Shown here in pieces: positions 1 through 13,503 of a DNA stretch of 64,000 bases. The DNA is taken from NCBI GenBank assembly GCA_905250075.1, contig CAJNOP010000009.1, forward strand, positions 4,359,310 to 4,423,309, read 5' to 3'. A program made the translations under genes and the position numbers. Positions within the stretch are counted from its first letter, which is position 1; the number at the start of each line of letters is the position of its first letter. The notes under the pieces were generated by a model, which was given only the letters and a program-made list of their open reading frames with translations, was not told the origin of the DNA and searched no databases. The stretch is from Rotaria sp. Silwood1 (taxonomy: Eukaryota > Rotifera > Eurotatoria > Philodinida > Philodinidae).

Positions 1-3000
1 CATGTAATTCCTAAAAGAAAATAGTAGATAGTTTATTTTTGTATTAGATAATTCTTTATATTGTAAACTTACTTGTTTTAAGGTTTTAATTTCATAATCT
101 TTTCGAGATATTTTTTGATTCATATCTTGTTTTATTGTTCGAACTTTTGTATTTGGATCTGTTGAATAACGATGTTGAGGTGTTGTTGTTGTTGTTGTTG
201 TTGTTGAAATACCACTTCGTCGAATTAATTCATTTGATTGTGGTTGATCAATATTCTTAATTTAAATAAAAATGTTTTATTGAACTATAAAGATTTTTTA
301 CATACTCGACCAAGTTTAATTGATGAATTTAATCGTTTTTCTTGATTTAAATGATCTTGTGTTTCTTTTAAAGTATTTCGAAGAAATAAAGCTTCATCAT
401 CTTTTGATCGTTTATTTGTCTAGAAGAAGCAAAAAAATCAAAAGGAGAAAGGAATTTTTATTTTTTGATTTCAAATAGAATATGGAAATAATTACTTCAA
501 GATCTTGTAAAAGAAAATCTTTTTCACGTATTAAAATTTCTGCTTGTCGTAATTTGCCTAAATCATTTTCATAATCACGTAATAATTCTTCTTTTCGTGT
601 TAAACGTTCACGTAACATCTAGAATTGAAAAGAAATTATTTATTAAAATTCATAATGGAATAAAAACAAAAAAATCTAACCTCAATTTTCTGTAATAATA
701 TTTCAATAGTACGTTGTCGTTGTTGTAAAGCAACATAACGATCAGTTGCTGGCATTGCAGCCAAAGGAGATACATTCAAGAGAGTATCATCATCAATATC
801 AAGTAATTGAATTAATTTTCTTGTAAATTTATTATGCTAAAATAAAATAAATATTTTCAACTTGTTCTAGATTGACATTCTTGAGATATTAAATGAACAT
901 TTACATAGTATCGCGAGTCTTAGCAATTCCAGAGAAAAATCCAATAGATCAACTAAGAAAAAAAAATGTGCCGGATAATTTTTTTTTTGTACTCTGCACC
1001 CCTACCTAAGACAAGTTTTTCTTATTCTATCATACCATATCCTACATTTTGCTCGTTCTAGCTCTACTCTAAGCTACAGAGCAGAGATGGACAAAATCGC
1101 ACCGCGCCTCCCCGCGCCACTGCTCGCGCCTAGGCGCTACGCACATCACTCTTTCTCTTTGCTCTACCAATCAGTTTCTCAAACTCCACCGAATACCGGG
1201 ATGCTCTAAGCATGCGCTCATCGAAGCTCAGACTAGTGTAGCGTAGGCGTGAGCAACGGCGCGAGGAAGCGCGGGGAGGCGCGGTGCGACTTTGTCCATC
1301 TCTGCTACAGAGTACATTAGAATATCGTTGATCTGTAAGTTTCTGCTCTACAGATATTGATGTGTATCTCATTTTTAATTCTTAAAGATTCATCAACGAT
1401 AACTCTAACGTTGGTATTTTGCGGGTACACATGAGTGTCAATATTATTGATGACTTTTAGAGAATGGTTTGATGATGTAAGTAACTATTGTTGTAAATGA
1501 CTTTCATCAACAATGTTTACTCATTGAGAATTAAGATGGTTACGTTTATTTTTAGACATTCATAGATACTTGCGACCACATATGCGAACGTATATGCAGA
1601 CGACAATAAGAAAACTCAGTCTAGAATCTTCACTTCGAGCTCTATCTTCCTTGTGTGGTCATCACAATGTCTCAAGCCTGTTCGCAGATTTTAAAGTGCA
1701 CAAAGTAAGATGAATAATGATTGAGTCAAATAGCTGAAAACTCTATTGAAATCATATCAGACTATTAGAACAAGATGAGACTTGGTTTTCTCTGTGATCT
1801 TAATTGAATCTGTTCTAAAATGTTTTAATATATAACTATCTATGATTGTCAGAAATGAGCATTTCTGTAATCTCAGATGGAGTTGTCTATTTATATGTAT
1901 GTTATAAGCAAAATTGAATATTTGATAAAAACAAACTTAAGAAGATTTCGTTTTTAGTAAAACGTAAAGCTTTGAAATAAATTTCTTTGATTTAAAAATA
2001 AATTCTAATTTTCATTTCTATTAAGAGAATATAGCATATACTTGTTATTTTTAAGTAGACAGAGTATTCATTTTCAATCATTCATATTCTCATCTATCCA
2101 TCAATAACTTCTCCTACGTTGATATCAAATCATGATGTTCGAAAAGGTTGTTTTTTATGTATAAGCAAATCAACATATTCATTTTGTTTTTTTAGTATCA
2201 AATTTTGAAAAAAGATATTTATTTTTCTACAACATAAAAATACATAAGCTACAAAACTTCTTCATTGATTTTATTTGAGACATAACCCAATCAAATCTAG
2301 GAATTCTTTCTCATATTTTTTCTAAGAAAACAACTTACTAATTCATCACACGATTGTAATGTATTCATAGTTTCTGCATGAGCAGTACGTTCTTCAATAA
2401 TTTTTTGTGCCTCAGGTGTTATATCTGATGTATTGGTTCCTGATGGTGATTGACGGAATGTAGTTGTTGATTGTTGATTAAAAGAATTTGATCCTGGTGT
2501 TGTTGTTAAATAAGGTATATCAGTTGGTAAAGCTTGTCGTGCACGTAATTCAGCTAATTCACGTTTAAGTAAAACAACTTGTTGTAAAACTTTTTCATAT
2601 GATGGATTGACTGGTCTAGATTGTTCTAATGATTTAATTCTTGCACGTAATTCATTTAATGCTTCACGTTGTCGTCCAATTGTTTGTTCATGTCGTTCAC
2701 CTTTGCATTGTGCACCAATAGCAACAAGTTCATGAGTTATACGACCCTGAATATAGAAAACATATATATATATATTTAAAAAAAAGATAGAGATCTGAGT
2801 ATTCAGGTATGATCATATTATTTTGGAAGGGGACATGTAGTCTTAACAGTATTAAATAAAATGATAACTTTATATACTTCATTTTGATTTGTTTTTTCAA
2901 CTCGTTCGACGAGTAAATTTTTTTCTTCAAGAGATTTTGTCAAACGATCAATATCAGCTTGACGTTGATCAACTAATAATTGATATTGATTTGCTAATAC

Positions 3001-6000
3001 TTTAGATTTTCTATTAAAATAAAAAATAAAAAATTTAAATTCTAAATAAGAAAAATCAAAACATACGATAGATCAGATTGTAATGATTCAATTTGTGTAG
3101 ATTGTTTATCAACAATATCACTTAATTTTGATAATTTTAATCGTGTATCATTTAATTCTTTGGTTTGTTCACGAATTGTGAATTCACTTTTTTCTAAGGC
3201 TCGTTTTTGTTTTTCACTTAATTCACCTTGAACATCTGATAAACGTGCTGTCATACCAGCTAAATCACGTCTTAATGAAATAATTATTTGTTCTTGTTCT
3301 TGAATACGTGCTTTATGTGCAAATAATTCTTGACTATATAATCAAAAGTTTTAAAATATAAAGATGAAATAAAAAAAGAGAAACTAACCTGAGATCAGTA
3401 ACCGGTGCAGTTAGAACAGGTACTACAGGTACTACTGTTTCAACAGGTACTGAAGGTGTTGGTGGACTATTAACTAGAATATTAACAATATAATTAAGTT
3501 TCTATGAATTATATAATATATTGAATAGATCAGTATTCAAGTTAATAGATATTGAGAAAAAGTATTTTGTGGCATTCAATCATGCTTCTAGTTTGTTTTA
3601 AGAAGACATAGAAATACAAAAAAAATTTTAATTTCGAAGTTTTAAAGAAGACTGTATATCGATTATGGTTTCAGCCTTGTGTTTTCTTTGGAAAACTACA
3701 AGAAAAAGGAGTGTTTCTTACTTTCTTATATCTATTTTACTGAAACGTAAAAACAAATAAATATGATTTTAAAAAGATTACCAAATCAGATCAATTTTTT
3801 ATTCAAGTTATCAATTATTCTCTGAAACTGGACTAATATAAAGAATAGTTTGTCGATGAAATTCTATAGATCTTTCAATTCAGAAAATGAATCTATGCTT
3901 ATCAATAGGTTGAATCGAACTGCATGATGTATATCATTGTCAATCATGCAAAATTTTTCATTCTTCCAATATTCTTCCTTAAAAAAAAATACTTTATCTT
4001 TTTTGAGCAAAGTGTACAAATGCTCAATGTCAGTTGATCTTGAATGAATGTCTTAAATGTTTAATAAAAATTTGAAAATTCATCAAACATACATGTCTGT
4101 AGACAATACAAATTTTTCAAGGCAAATTATCCAAAACTAAACTTAATTGAACAGCAATCTGATTGTATTTCAAAAACATGATTAGATAGAATTACTTGAG
4201 AGTACCCTTCCACCTGGTTTTTTTCATAAAAAAATCTTACGATAGAATCAGGATTTTCCCCGAAAATACGTGTCTTCTTATTGCAAGTGCTTTATTTATG
4301 GTAAAAATTTGAATCTGATCGGTTGTACGTGTCTCGAAAATCGGAAATGGTCAAAAAAGAGAGAAGACATCCTTGAGTCTATAGCTTAAAATAATATATG
4401 AATCAATAAATAACAAAAATTTTCTTCTTCATTAAGTAAGCGAAGAAAAAACACATTGAAAGTTCGTTTTTTACTATCTATCCTTATCTAAGTATTACTA
4501 TTGTTGCTTTATAATGGTTTATTACATAAGTCTTCACGATAAGTACCTTTTCTACGTTTGTCAACATTATCTAAGTCAACTTGAATTTTCATACGTTTTT
4601 CTTGTTCTTCGGCTAAATTCTTTTCTAATTGTACAATTGTTTTTGAAAATTGTCGAACTTGATCTTTGTAAACTTCAACTTGTTCACTAGAAATTGAAAG
4701 TTAGAAAGACAGAAAAAAAACATTATATTTATTAATATAAAAAAAATTACTTCAAATCTTGAATAGTTGTATTTTTTTCTTTTTCAATTCGAATTAATTC
4801 TTCTCTTTGTTTTTCACTTGTACCTGTTAATTTATTTTGTTGTTCTTTCTATAAAAAAAATTGAATAAAAATTTTTAGAATTTAACAAAAATCAAAAATT
4901 TAACGAACTTGTTCAGTTAATTCACGTTGATATTCCTGTAATTTTGTTGTTAATTCATCAATTTTTTGAGTTGATTCTGTTTGAAGAATATTCCATCGCT
5001 ATACAAATAAAAAGTATTTCGATTAAATATAAATAAAAAAAAAAAAAAGCAAAATTCTATTTAAATACCTGATGGTATTCACTATTTTGTGTAGTTGCTG
5101 TTTCTAGACGATCAGAAAATGAACGTGTTTGTTCATCATATTCATTTTGTAATTGAACATTTTCTTGACGAAGACGATCACATTCATCATTAAATCGTTG
5201 TTGCCAAAAAGTACTAAATTAAAAATTTTATCTGAATGATTGTAATTAAATTTTTTCTTCATACTCTTTTTCTGTTGTAATTTTTTCCAATTCAGAACGA
5301 AATGTTTCTTCACGAGATGTACGTTCAAATAATAAATTTTCTTTTTCACGTTGTAATTCTTCATATTGACGATGAATTAAAGTCAAAATTTCATTCGTAG
5401 CTATAAAAAAAGAAAGTTAATATAAAATATTATTTAAATTCATAATAACTTACATAAATCTTCATGGTGATCATCACGTTGAATAACTAAATTATTAATT
5501 CCAGATAGAAGTCTTGCATGATTATCAACAGCATTAATTGCTGCTCGTTTAAACATTCCAAGAATATTATCATTATCAGTCGATTCTTCAAGTTCAATTA
5601 TTTGTTGTCGAGCATGTAAAAGATTATTAGTTGTTGTTTGTTCTTGCATTGCACTTGTCTATGATAAATTTTTAATTATTATTATTCTTTATTTATATAA
5701 CTTACAAGTATATCAATACATTTTCCAAGTGAAACTCTAAGTTGTTCATTTGAAGATGAATTAGTATCACGTTGACGTTCAATTTCATTTCGAGATTGAT
5801 TTAATTGTTGTTGAAGTTGTTGAATTTGTTCAATAATATTATGTTGATCGTCATCATATTCATCATCATCATCATTTGAAAAACATTTCCATATATTTAT
5901 ACAAAATTCATTGTGCTAAAAAAAATGAAAGTTAAAAAAATATTTTATATGAGTTTCTTACTTTTCTTTGTGCATTTTCAAGATCAGCTTTAAGTTTAGT

Positions 6001-8689
6001 TTCATTTCGTTGAACTTCTGCAAGTTGTTCACGTGCATGTTCACATTCTTGTTTTAAATTTTGTTCATTTTGATTTAATCTTAATAATTGTTTTTCTGTA
6101 TCTTGTAATTGTGTTTTAAGTCGATTTACACTTTCATTTAATTCATTTATTTGTTGTTCAGCTAATTTGATTTTCTAAATTAAAATAAAAAATCAACTTA
6201 AAAAAAAAAACAAAAGCTACTTTTATAAAAATAAAAGAATTTCGATCACAAAATACATTCAGATACAGACTAATAGAAGAAGCAGAAGGAGATGAAGTTT
6301 ACATTACGAAGATTTACAAGTTCTTTTTCTTTTGTATATCGATCTTCTTCAGCACGACCACGATCACGAAGTAGATTGAGCTAAAAACAGAAACAGATTT
6401 AAATGATATCCATTGAAAGTAAAAAAAAAAGAAAATCAATGTCAAATATTAAAAAAAGCAACTAATGATGAGCGATTTGATGAAAAAAACAAATGTGAGT
6501 AAAATAATAATGCTAAAAACTACGATATATTTTAAGCATTCTTTCAACACTCACCTGCTATAAAAGGCAGAAGAGAGTGAAAAAAGAAGACATGCAAAAC
6601 TCACAAGTTATTTTTATTTTATTTTATATTTTACTTTAGCTTGCAATGATTGTAATCGAAGATCTTTATCACGACTATCAGTTTTTAATCCTTCAATTTC
6701 TCGTGTTAATTTAGCCAAATCTGATTCCTAATAATATCAATAATTATATTATATAGATAAATAATATAATATATATTTGTATACTTTCGAATGTAGATCA
6801 CGTTGAAGACTTGAAATAAGTCCTGAAGCTGCTTGTTTTTCTCGTTTAACTTTTTCTAATTCACTTCTTAATGTATGAACTTCAGTTGTAAATGTTGAAC
6901 TTAATGGTTCTAAATTACGAAGCTAAAACAAAAATCAAATCAAATCAAATTTAATAATAAGAGAAAAAATAAAAAATTTACTCGATCAGTTAATTCACGA
7001 ATTTCTGCATCACGTCCTTTAACTTCTTTTTCAAGTTGATCAACACGATTTGTTATTTCACTATTGTCTTGACAAGGCACTTCTAATTCACCACTAAAAT
7101 TTCCATTAATAACACCTCGACCAGGATTCGACGTATTACTAATTGTCCAAGCATTAGCTAAATTAATTTATAATTATAAATAAAAAATATCAATATCTGA
7201 TACATACAACGAACAAAAGAATCACGTATACCATTTGAACCATGACTAGATGTATTCGTTATGATAGCTGGCATCCTTTTGGTCCCTGCACTTGATGGTC
7301 GACCTCTATAAAAATTAAAATTTATTTATTGAAAAAGAAAAAGATACAAAACAGCATGATCAACTATGGGTTTTCGACACATTAGGATACGTCTCGAACC
7401 GGAAAAAAATAAAGAAATCTGACTCTACTATTTAAAAGAGAACGATCGATAGTATTCGAAATAGAAATGTTTCTATACTTGAGTGCTCTAGAATTATGAA
7501 AACTTTTTTGTTGGAGTGAACAACTCGAAAATTTGTGTCAACGACGTTATTAAAATAAATTGTCTAACAAAAATCGATCAATAGAAAAATAAAGTTCTTT
7601 GTCGAATAGGAAGTATTATTTCAATATATGATCCTCATACAAATGTTAAATATCTTCGAACTAAAATAATGTATTCAGAAATTATCTCCAGTTTTGATGA
7701 AATTTCGTAACGAAACTTGTTTAGAGTGTATCTTGCTTGCTCATATTACTAATTTTCGAAAGAATAAACGACGTCTATACATAGAATTTTCTTAGTATCT
7801 AAATTTTGCGATGGTTTTAGACTATTAAGCATTTTTTGTTCATATGTATATATTTAAAATTGACATCAAGTTTTATACAAAACGGAATATTTAATTAATT
7901 AAAACTTCAACATTTATTCTTTTTTTTTCAAGTCAAATTTCATTGAATTTTAGTAAAAAAAAAACATAATTTTATGCAGAATCCGATGCTGATGATGAAT
8001 ATCTGAGTATTGTTAAGGTGTTTTTTTTTTCTTTCATACTTGTTCAAACTGTGACTATTTGAAAAAAAGGATAAAATTTCATAATGCTTAGTTACACTGA
8101 AAAATTATGTCGTACCGAAGTGAAAATCCTGGATTTTGTCGAACATCAATTTGTTGTTGATGATTTGTTATTCCATTTGTTGCTCTTCGAGATGGAATAG
8201 TTTGTGTTATAAGTTGAAGAGAATTTGATGATGATTGTCTTTGATATATTGATGGCATTGTTGTCTATATAGAAGTAAATTATTATTTCTATTGTAAATT
8301 ATCAATCAATACTTCTTGTTGTTGTTGTTGTTGTTGTTGTTCAATTCGAAATTCAAGTGGTAAACCATTAAAACCAAATCGTATAAAATCACCATGACTC
8401 AATCGAACAGCTGCATTTTGAACACGACAATCATGTACATATGTACCTGTTGATGAATTAAGATCTTTTAAAATAAAACAATGTTGTTCATCATCATATT
8501 CTATTAATGCATGTTGATGATCAACTTGAGGACTCTATGAAGAAATTAATTTTATTTATCAAATTAAATAATAAAAAAAATGATTCATACATTAATAGTA
8601 ATATCACAATTTTCTCGTCCAATTGTTGTCACTTTAGGACCAAGAGGGAAGGCATAAGAACCATCTTGACTGTGCAGAAAACCTTTCAT
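1..8689 (-). CDS. FHAD1: FHAD1-like protein: N-terminal FHA domain plus long coiled coil (3' end outside window)
   Basis: Seen: the gene starts at 8689 with exon 8591-8689, spliced to 8313-8534. Together they encode an FHA domain in the first ~105 residues: TTIGREN (phosphopeptide loop), then SPQVDHQHALIEY, LNSSTGTYV and a FRFG-like GDFIRFGFNG stretch, followed by a polyQ run. About 17 further short exons encode Gln/Glu/Lys-rich coiled coil down to position 1, where exon 1-10 is cut by the window edge. Known: the order FHA then long coiled coil, and the close match of the start (MKGFLHSQDG..., IEYDEEQHCFILKDLNS), fit animal FHAD1, a poorly characterised protein linked to sperm/cilia. Large introns are 837-2338 (contains a hAT-type MITE), about 3475-4547 and 7306-8115. 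A 5'UTR intron probably lies at 8692-8776, its AG a few bases before the ATG. Exons in the middle were followed but not all boundaries were fixed. Confidence 0.85.
1074..1312. mobile_element. Non-autonomous hAT-type MITE in an FHAD1 intron
   Basis: A 223-bp element (1082-1304) begins CAGAGATGGACAAA and ends with its inverse TTTGTCCATCTCTG. The inverted repeats extend about 35 bp into very GC-rich sequence (CGCACCGCGCCTCCCCGCG). It is flanked by a perfect 8-bp duplication CTACAGAG at 1074-1081 and 1305-1312. The 8-bp duplication and CAGAG terminus fit the hAT superfamily. There is no transposase inside. GC content is far above the surrounding intron. Confidence 0.9.
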
Positions 8690-9039
8690 TCTATCTATAA
8701 TTTTATTGAGAAGATTAAGTTTAAAATCATCTTTTTGCTTCATTTATTATAAGAAAACAACAATCAAAGAAATACCTGCATTAGCTTGTAAAACAAGTTG
8801 ATCGATTCTTTTTATTTATTTCTTTTTATAAAGTGATTAAGCGATGGTTGCCAAGAATTTTAACAAGTTTGTCATAAAAAAGAAGTTGATATGTTTGCTC
8901 GATTATACAACCATTCAAAAGTTAGTATTTATTGGTTGCTAAGTAATTTAAATTTTGTTTCTTAAATTAAAAANNNNNNNNNNAAAAAAAAAAGCTAATC
9001 TACAATTTTCATTTTTATTAGAAGTTATTTTTTAGAATA
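8690..9039. promoter_or_regulatory. Shared divergent promoter region between FHAD1 and the coiled-coil gene
   Basis: The ATGs of the two divergent genes at 8689 (-) and 9040 (+) are 350 bp apart. The interval holds a likely 5'UTR intron of FHAD1 (8692-8776), an assembly gap and AT-rich sequence. No defined promoter motif was recognised. A T-rich stretch ending in AG at 9035, five bases before the plus-strand ATG, looks like a splice acceptor. Confidence 0.4.
8974..8983. other. Assembly gap (10 N)
   Basis: Ten N bases flanked by A runs. This is a scaffold join or unresolved homopolymer, so the true length is unknown. It lies upstream of the start at 9040 and does not touch a coding exon. Confidence 0.99.
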
Positions 9040-12000
9040 ATGAGTGACGAAGACGAACAACTATTAAAGTAAAAACAACCACTTAGTAATTTTTCTGTTT
9101 TAATTTAAACTCATTGACCTCTTTTTAGTTTACATATAACATCTCAAAATGAAGTTGATGGTCGTCGACGTTTATCAGAAATAAAATCTGAACTTCAAGC
9201 ATTAATGCGTCAAAAAGTATTGATTATTATCTTAAAAAAAAACGAAAATTAATCATATTTTATTTTTAGAAAAAATATGATGAAGAAAAATTAAAACAAG
9301 ATTCTGAATTTTTACAAAATGAAATTAATGCTTTACGTACTTCTATTACTGAAATTAATAAAGAAATAAATAATCAAACACAAAATAAAAAGAGATTAGT
9401 AAGAATATTTTTTTCTATATAATTTTGAAAGAGAATAACCTTTTTCTTTTTTCCTAATTAGCATGTGCAAATGACAAATCTTCGATCACGTTCGAGACTT
9501 CGGTATACTAATTTAGCAATAGCACTTCGAGATAAACGGTTAGATTTATTTCTTTTTTTTGTTATTGGAATTTTCGGTTTGTTTTTATTTGTTAGACGAT
9601 TTGAAGCTGAATTAAAAAAAGAAAATAAAACAGATGAATATCGTGCATTAGCACAACGAGAAATTCTTTCAATTGAAGCAGCTTTACCTATTCTTCAGTA
9701 GGTTTTTTGTATATGAATTAATTTTTAAAATTAATAATTTCAATTATTATTTAGAGAAGAAGATGAATACAAAGCACATCTTAAAACAGCTGAAGATGCA
9801 CAACAAGCTGCTACTATTAAACGAAAGGTTATATTTAATTGTTTATTTTAAATAAAAAAACATAATTTTTTTTTTCTTATTTAGAAATTAGAAGAAAGTT
9901 TAAATAAATATTTACGAAAACAAACAGAAATTAAACAATTATTAAGTGAAAATGCTGAAAAATTACCTCAAATTGAAACAAGTTTGTATTAAATAAATAT
10001 TTTGATATAGATTTATGTAAAATTAAAAACAAAAGCTATAGTTAGAAAATACTTTATTTGATTCCAAACACCTCAAAAAAAAAAGGGTTTAACTACATTC
10101 CTTATTTTTCTATGCAAAGAAATAATTTAAGAGACATTTTTAAAGTTCTAAATGTATTTAAAAGTTAAGATCTACACAGAAATCATCTGTTCCTGATCAA
10201 CTTGATTGTTAGATGAATATGAGAAAAAAAAAATTGCAAGTTTTCTCCAACTAGTATAAATTTTATTCATTTAGTATTCCTTTATTGTTTTCAGTAAGCA
10301 TTGTTTTATCACATCTATTGATATTTACAATAGTATGATAACAAAAATGATGAGCAAAGAAAAGAGAAAAGTTCCGTATAACTATTAAGAACAAAAAAAC
10401 ACAAAAGGAACAATGTATGAGATAAAAAGACAGGTAAATAGGTGAGTGCAGGACGATATGTGAACTGGTGTTTTTTTTCTGCACGGAAAGGACGAAAACA
10501 TGTCTGTCAAACGTTAGACTTGATAAATGTTAAAATAAAAGGTGAAGATAACATTGTTAAAATGTGAAGAAAAACTCGCTTGATGATTAAGAGAATTCTG
10601 AGTAAATTTCAAAATAATGTTTTAGAAAAAATTCTTTTACAAATCAGTTATTAATAAAATATATAATTTTCAATATTGTAATGATACATTTGAAAGTTTA
10701 ATATTATTACGAATTTTTCTGTTGTTACTAACGATAAAATATAAAATGATCAACACTAATAGAAGATGAACTATTTGAGTACAAAGAAATTTAGTTGTAC
10801 AAATCTCTAATATCGCCATATATTTAGAAAATCGGAATTGAGAATGTAATACTAATGATAAACAAGTCTAACTGTAATTGACTTAGTGATCGTCAAATAG
10901 AATTAAGATAGATCGACAATGAAAACATATGGATAATAAGTTTTGTGTTTTTCAAACTAGATCTCAAAGAACAGTCCTCTCTATAAGTAGAATTGTAGAT
11001 AGATGTTTGACAAAATTATTATTTTCTGTCGAAGTAGAATGTAAAACTGAACGATGAATTCAATTAGGATTTGAAAAACGCAGATAGAATATAAGTGAGA
11101 TTTAGGAATTTTCTTATGAGAGAATACGAGATGTATCTTCTACATAGAAGATAAATATCTTTTCAGGTAAAACCAAGATCATGTTAGATTTTCTAGGAAT
11201 CTAATCCAAAGCCTAATATACGTTTCGCAGAGATTTCGTTTTTTCGTATTATTCTTAAAAGGTCGTAACTTTGATTCTTGAAAGATCTTGCTGTCTTATC
11301 AAAAAATGAATCTTACTGTATACGAAATTTTATATGATGATGAGATCTTATAAAAATTTTATAGTACAATTTAGCGTAAGATTTATGAGATTGCAATGTT
11401 TGATATGATCTCATCTAATCCTACAAGATCATAAATGTGATTTTTTTATTTGCTTGTTACTTTTTCATGAATTTCGTCGCAATGAATTTCTAATTATAAA
11501 CCTTGACAATTAAGTGCAAATACATTACGATCTGTAGTTGTGAAGTATATATTACTTACTGTTCTCTTTTTGTATTCCATGTGTATATCTTAACAATCAT
11601 TATTGACATTTCATTTGGTTTCAGTCAAATTCTTATATTGATTCTATTCGAATTCAATTACTAAGATTAGTATTGCATTGTAGAGAAATCTTGTCAAATT
11701 AGGTATTCACTTCTTAAATTGAAATATGATCTATTTAATAGTTTATTATTATTTGAATCATTCAGAAAGATGTCTCAATTTAAAAATTTATGATAATAAT
11801 TCGAACAAAAAAAAAAAAAAATACGAAAATTTTTTATTTAAAATTTTTCTAGCTATTGAAAGTTTACGTTCTGAACGTGAACATTTATTATCATCAGCTA
11901 ATTCATCTTCTACAAATGGAAAAAAATATCGTCGTCGTGTACAATCTAATCAACAAAAATTAAATGATTCACCTATAACTGGTGCTCAAACACCTATTCG

Positions 12001-13503
12001 ATCATTCATATCTTTTGAAAACGATTGGTAAAAAGAAAATAATTTTCATTATGATTTTTCATTCATGAATTTTTCATTTATTTAGTTTGGAACATGAAAA
12101 ACAACAATGTGAAGATCAATTAAATAAAATTAATACATTAATAAATTATTTCAGTGAAAAATCATCTGAACATGATCTTAATAATGATCAAATATGTTTA
12201 ACACCATCATCAGAATTAACATCACTTCTTTATCATCCATTAACATTACAAGAAGAACAAACTATATTATCATCATATATGGAAGATCGTGATACGGGAA
12301 ATATTTTATTATCAAAAACATCTAATAATCAACCAACAACTGCTATTGCTATGAAATTACCACGAAATTTTCTTTCATTAAATATAAATTCTACAACAAC
12401 AAATGAAATAATTCATTCACCATATTATGATGGAAATGAAATTGAATATAAAAAAGAATTATCATCTGATATTCTTAATAAATATGGTGGATTTCCAAAA
12501 AAGAATAAACAACAACAACAACAACAACAATCATCTTCATCATCATCATCACATACTGGAAAAAAACATAGAAAACATAAAAAGGTTAAATAATTAAAAG
12601 AAAAAAAAAAAAGTCTTTTATGCATTTCATTTTTTTTTTTAAATATTTTATAGAATTTTGCTATAACACATATTCCTCAAATGATTGCCTTATATAATAA
12701 TGTTCGTAGTTCAACTGGTAGTTCTGATACATTACCATCAATGCCAATGTATGAATATGATTTATTTTCTACAATTCAATCACTTGAACTTTTAAAACAA
12801 AGTCTTGAATCATATTTAATTGAATTAAAATATCGTTATGAAAATAATTTTAAATCATCAAATGATGATGAACAACAAAGTAAATCTGGAATAGAATTTG
12901 ATGATGATGATATTCGTGATTCAGCTTTGGATACATTTTCTGAAACATCATCATTAACTGAACCAACAAATATATCTAAACAATTAACAAATTCTAGTAC
13001 GAAATTAATGAATATTATTGAAATACGTTCATCAACATCATCTGATGATAAAAAAACTATTAATTCATCATCATCACCACCATCATCTGATGATCATTGT
13101 GATTTAAAAAAAGATAATCAAGATGATTTAAATTCTACATTAACAAAAATTGAAGAATTAAATATTCATATTCCACCATTATCAATAGAAAATATTCAAA
13201 TTGATCGTCAAATATCAGATGAAGGATATCGTTCTGTTCGAAATGAACAACAACAACAAGTAATAGAAACAACTTCTAATCATAATTTACCAGTACTAAC
13301 TAGATCAGCAAGTTATGATTCGACAGAAAAAGTTGATCAATGGTTATCAACTACATCACCGTTAGCTTCATCTGTGTCTATATCAATAAGTTGTAATACT
13401 AATTTTCAAGTATAGTTAAATCGATTTATTAATTTTTATTATATAAAATGTTGTTTTTTTTGTTGTTTGTTTTTAGCCAACTCATAATGATGATGAAGAA
13501 TAA
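9040..13503 (+). CDS. Unrecognised coiled-coil protein with low-complexity C-terminal half (683 aa)
   Basis: Eleven exons join in phase: 9040-9068, 9129-9216, 9270-9398, 9462-9538, 9596-9697, 9755-9827, 9885-9981, 11853-12027, 12086-12584, 12654-13409, 13477-13503. Residues ~1-260 are charged coiled coil (VDGRRRLSEIKSELQALM; AAL PILQEEDEYKAHLKT; LRSEREHLLSS). Residues ~260-683 are Ser/Asp/Gln-rich with a Q7S7 tract and a basic HTGKKHRKHKK stretch near residue 415. I do not recognise the family. The 1.87-kb intron 9982-11852 is the weakest join: without it, translation would stop at 9992 (about 200 aa) and the 11.85-13.5 kb exons would be a second gene. The phase fit of every join favours one gene. 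It probably shares a promoter region with FHAD1. Confidence 0.65.

Noticed and set aside
12087..12625. Separate gene made only of the Q7S7-containing exon, ending at 12593
   Set aside because: A GT donor at 12585 joins in phase to the acceptor at 12653, and the downstream exon continues the same kind of sequence to a stop at 13503, so one gene is more consistent.
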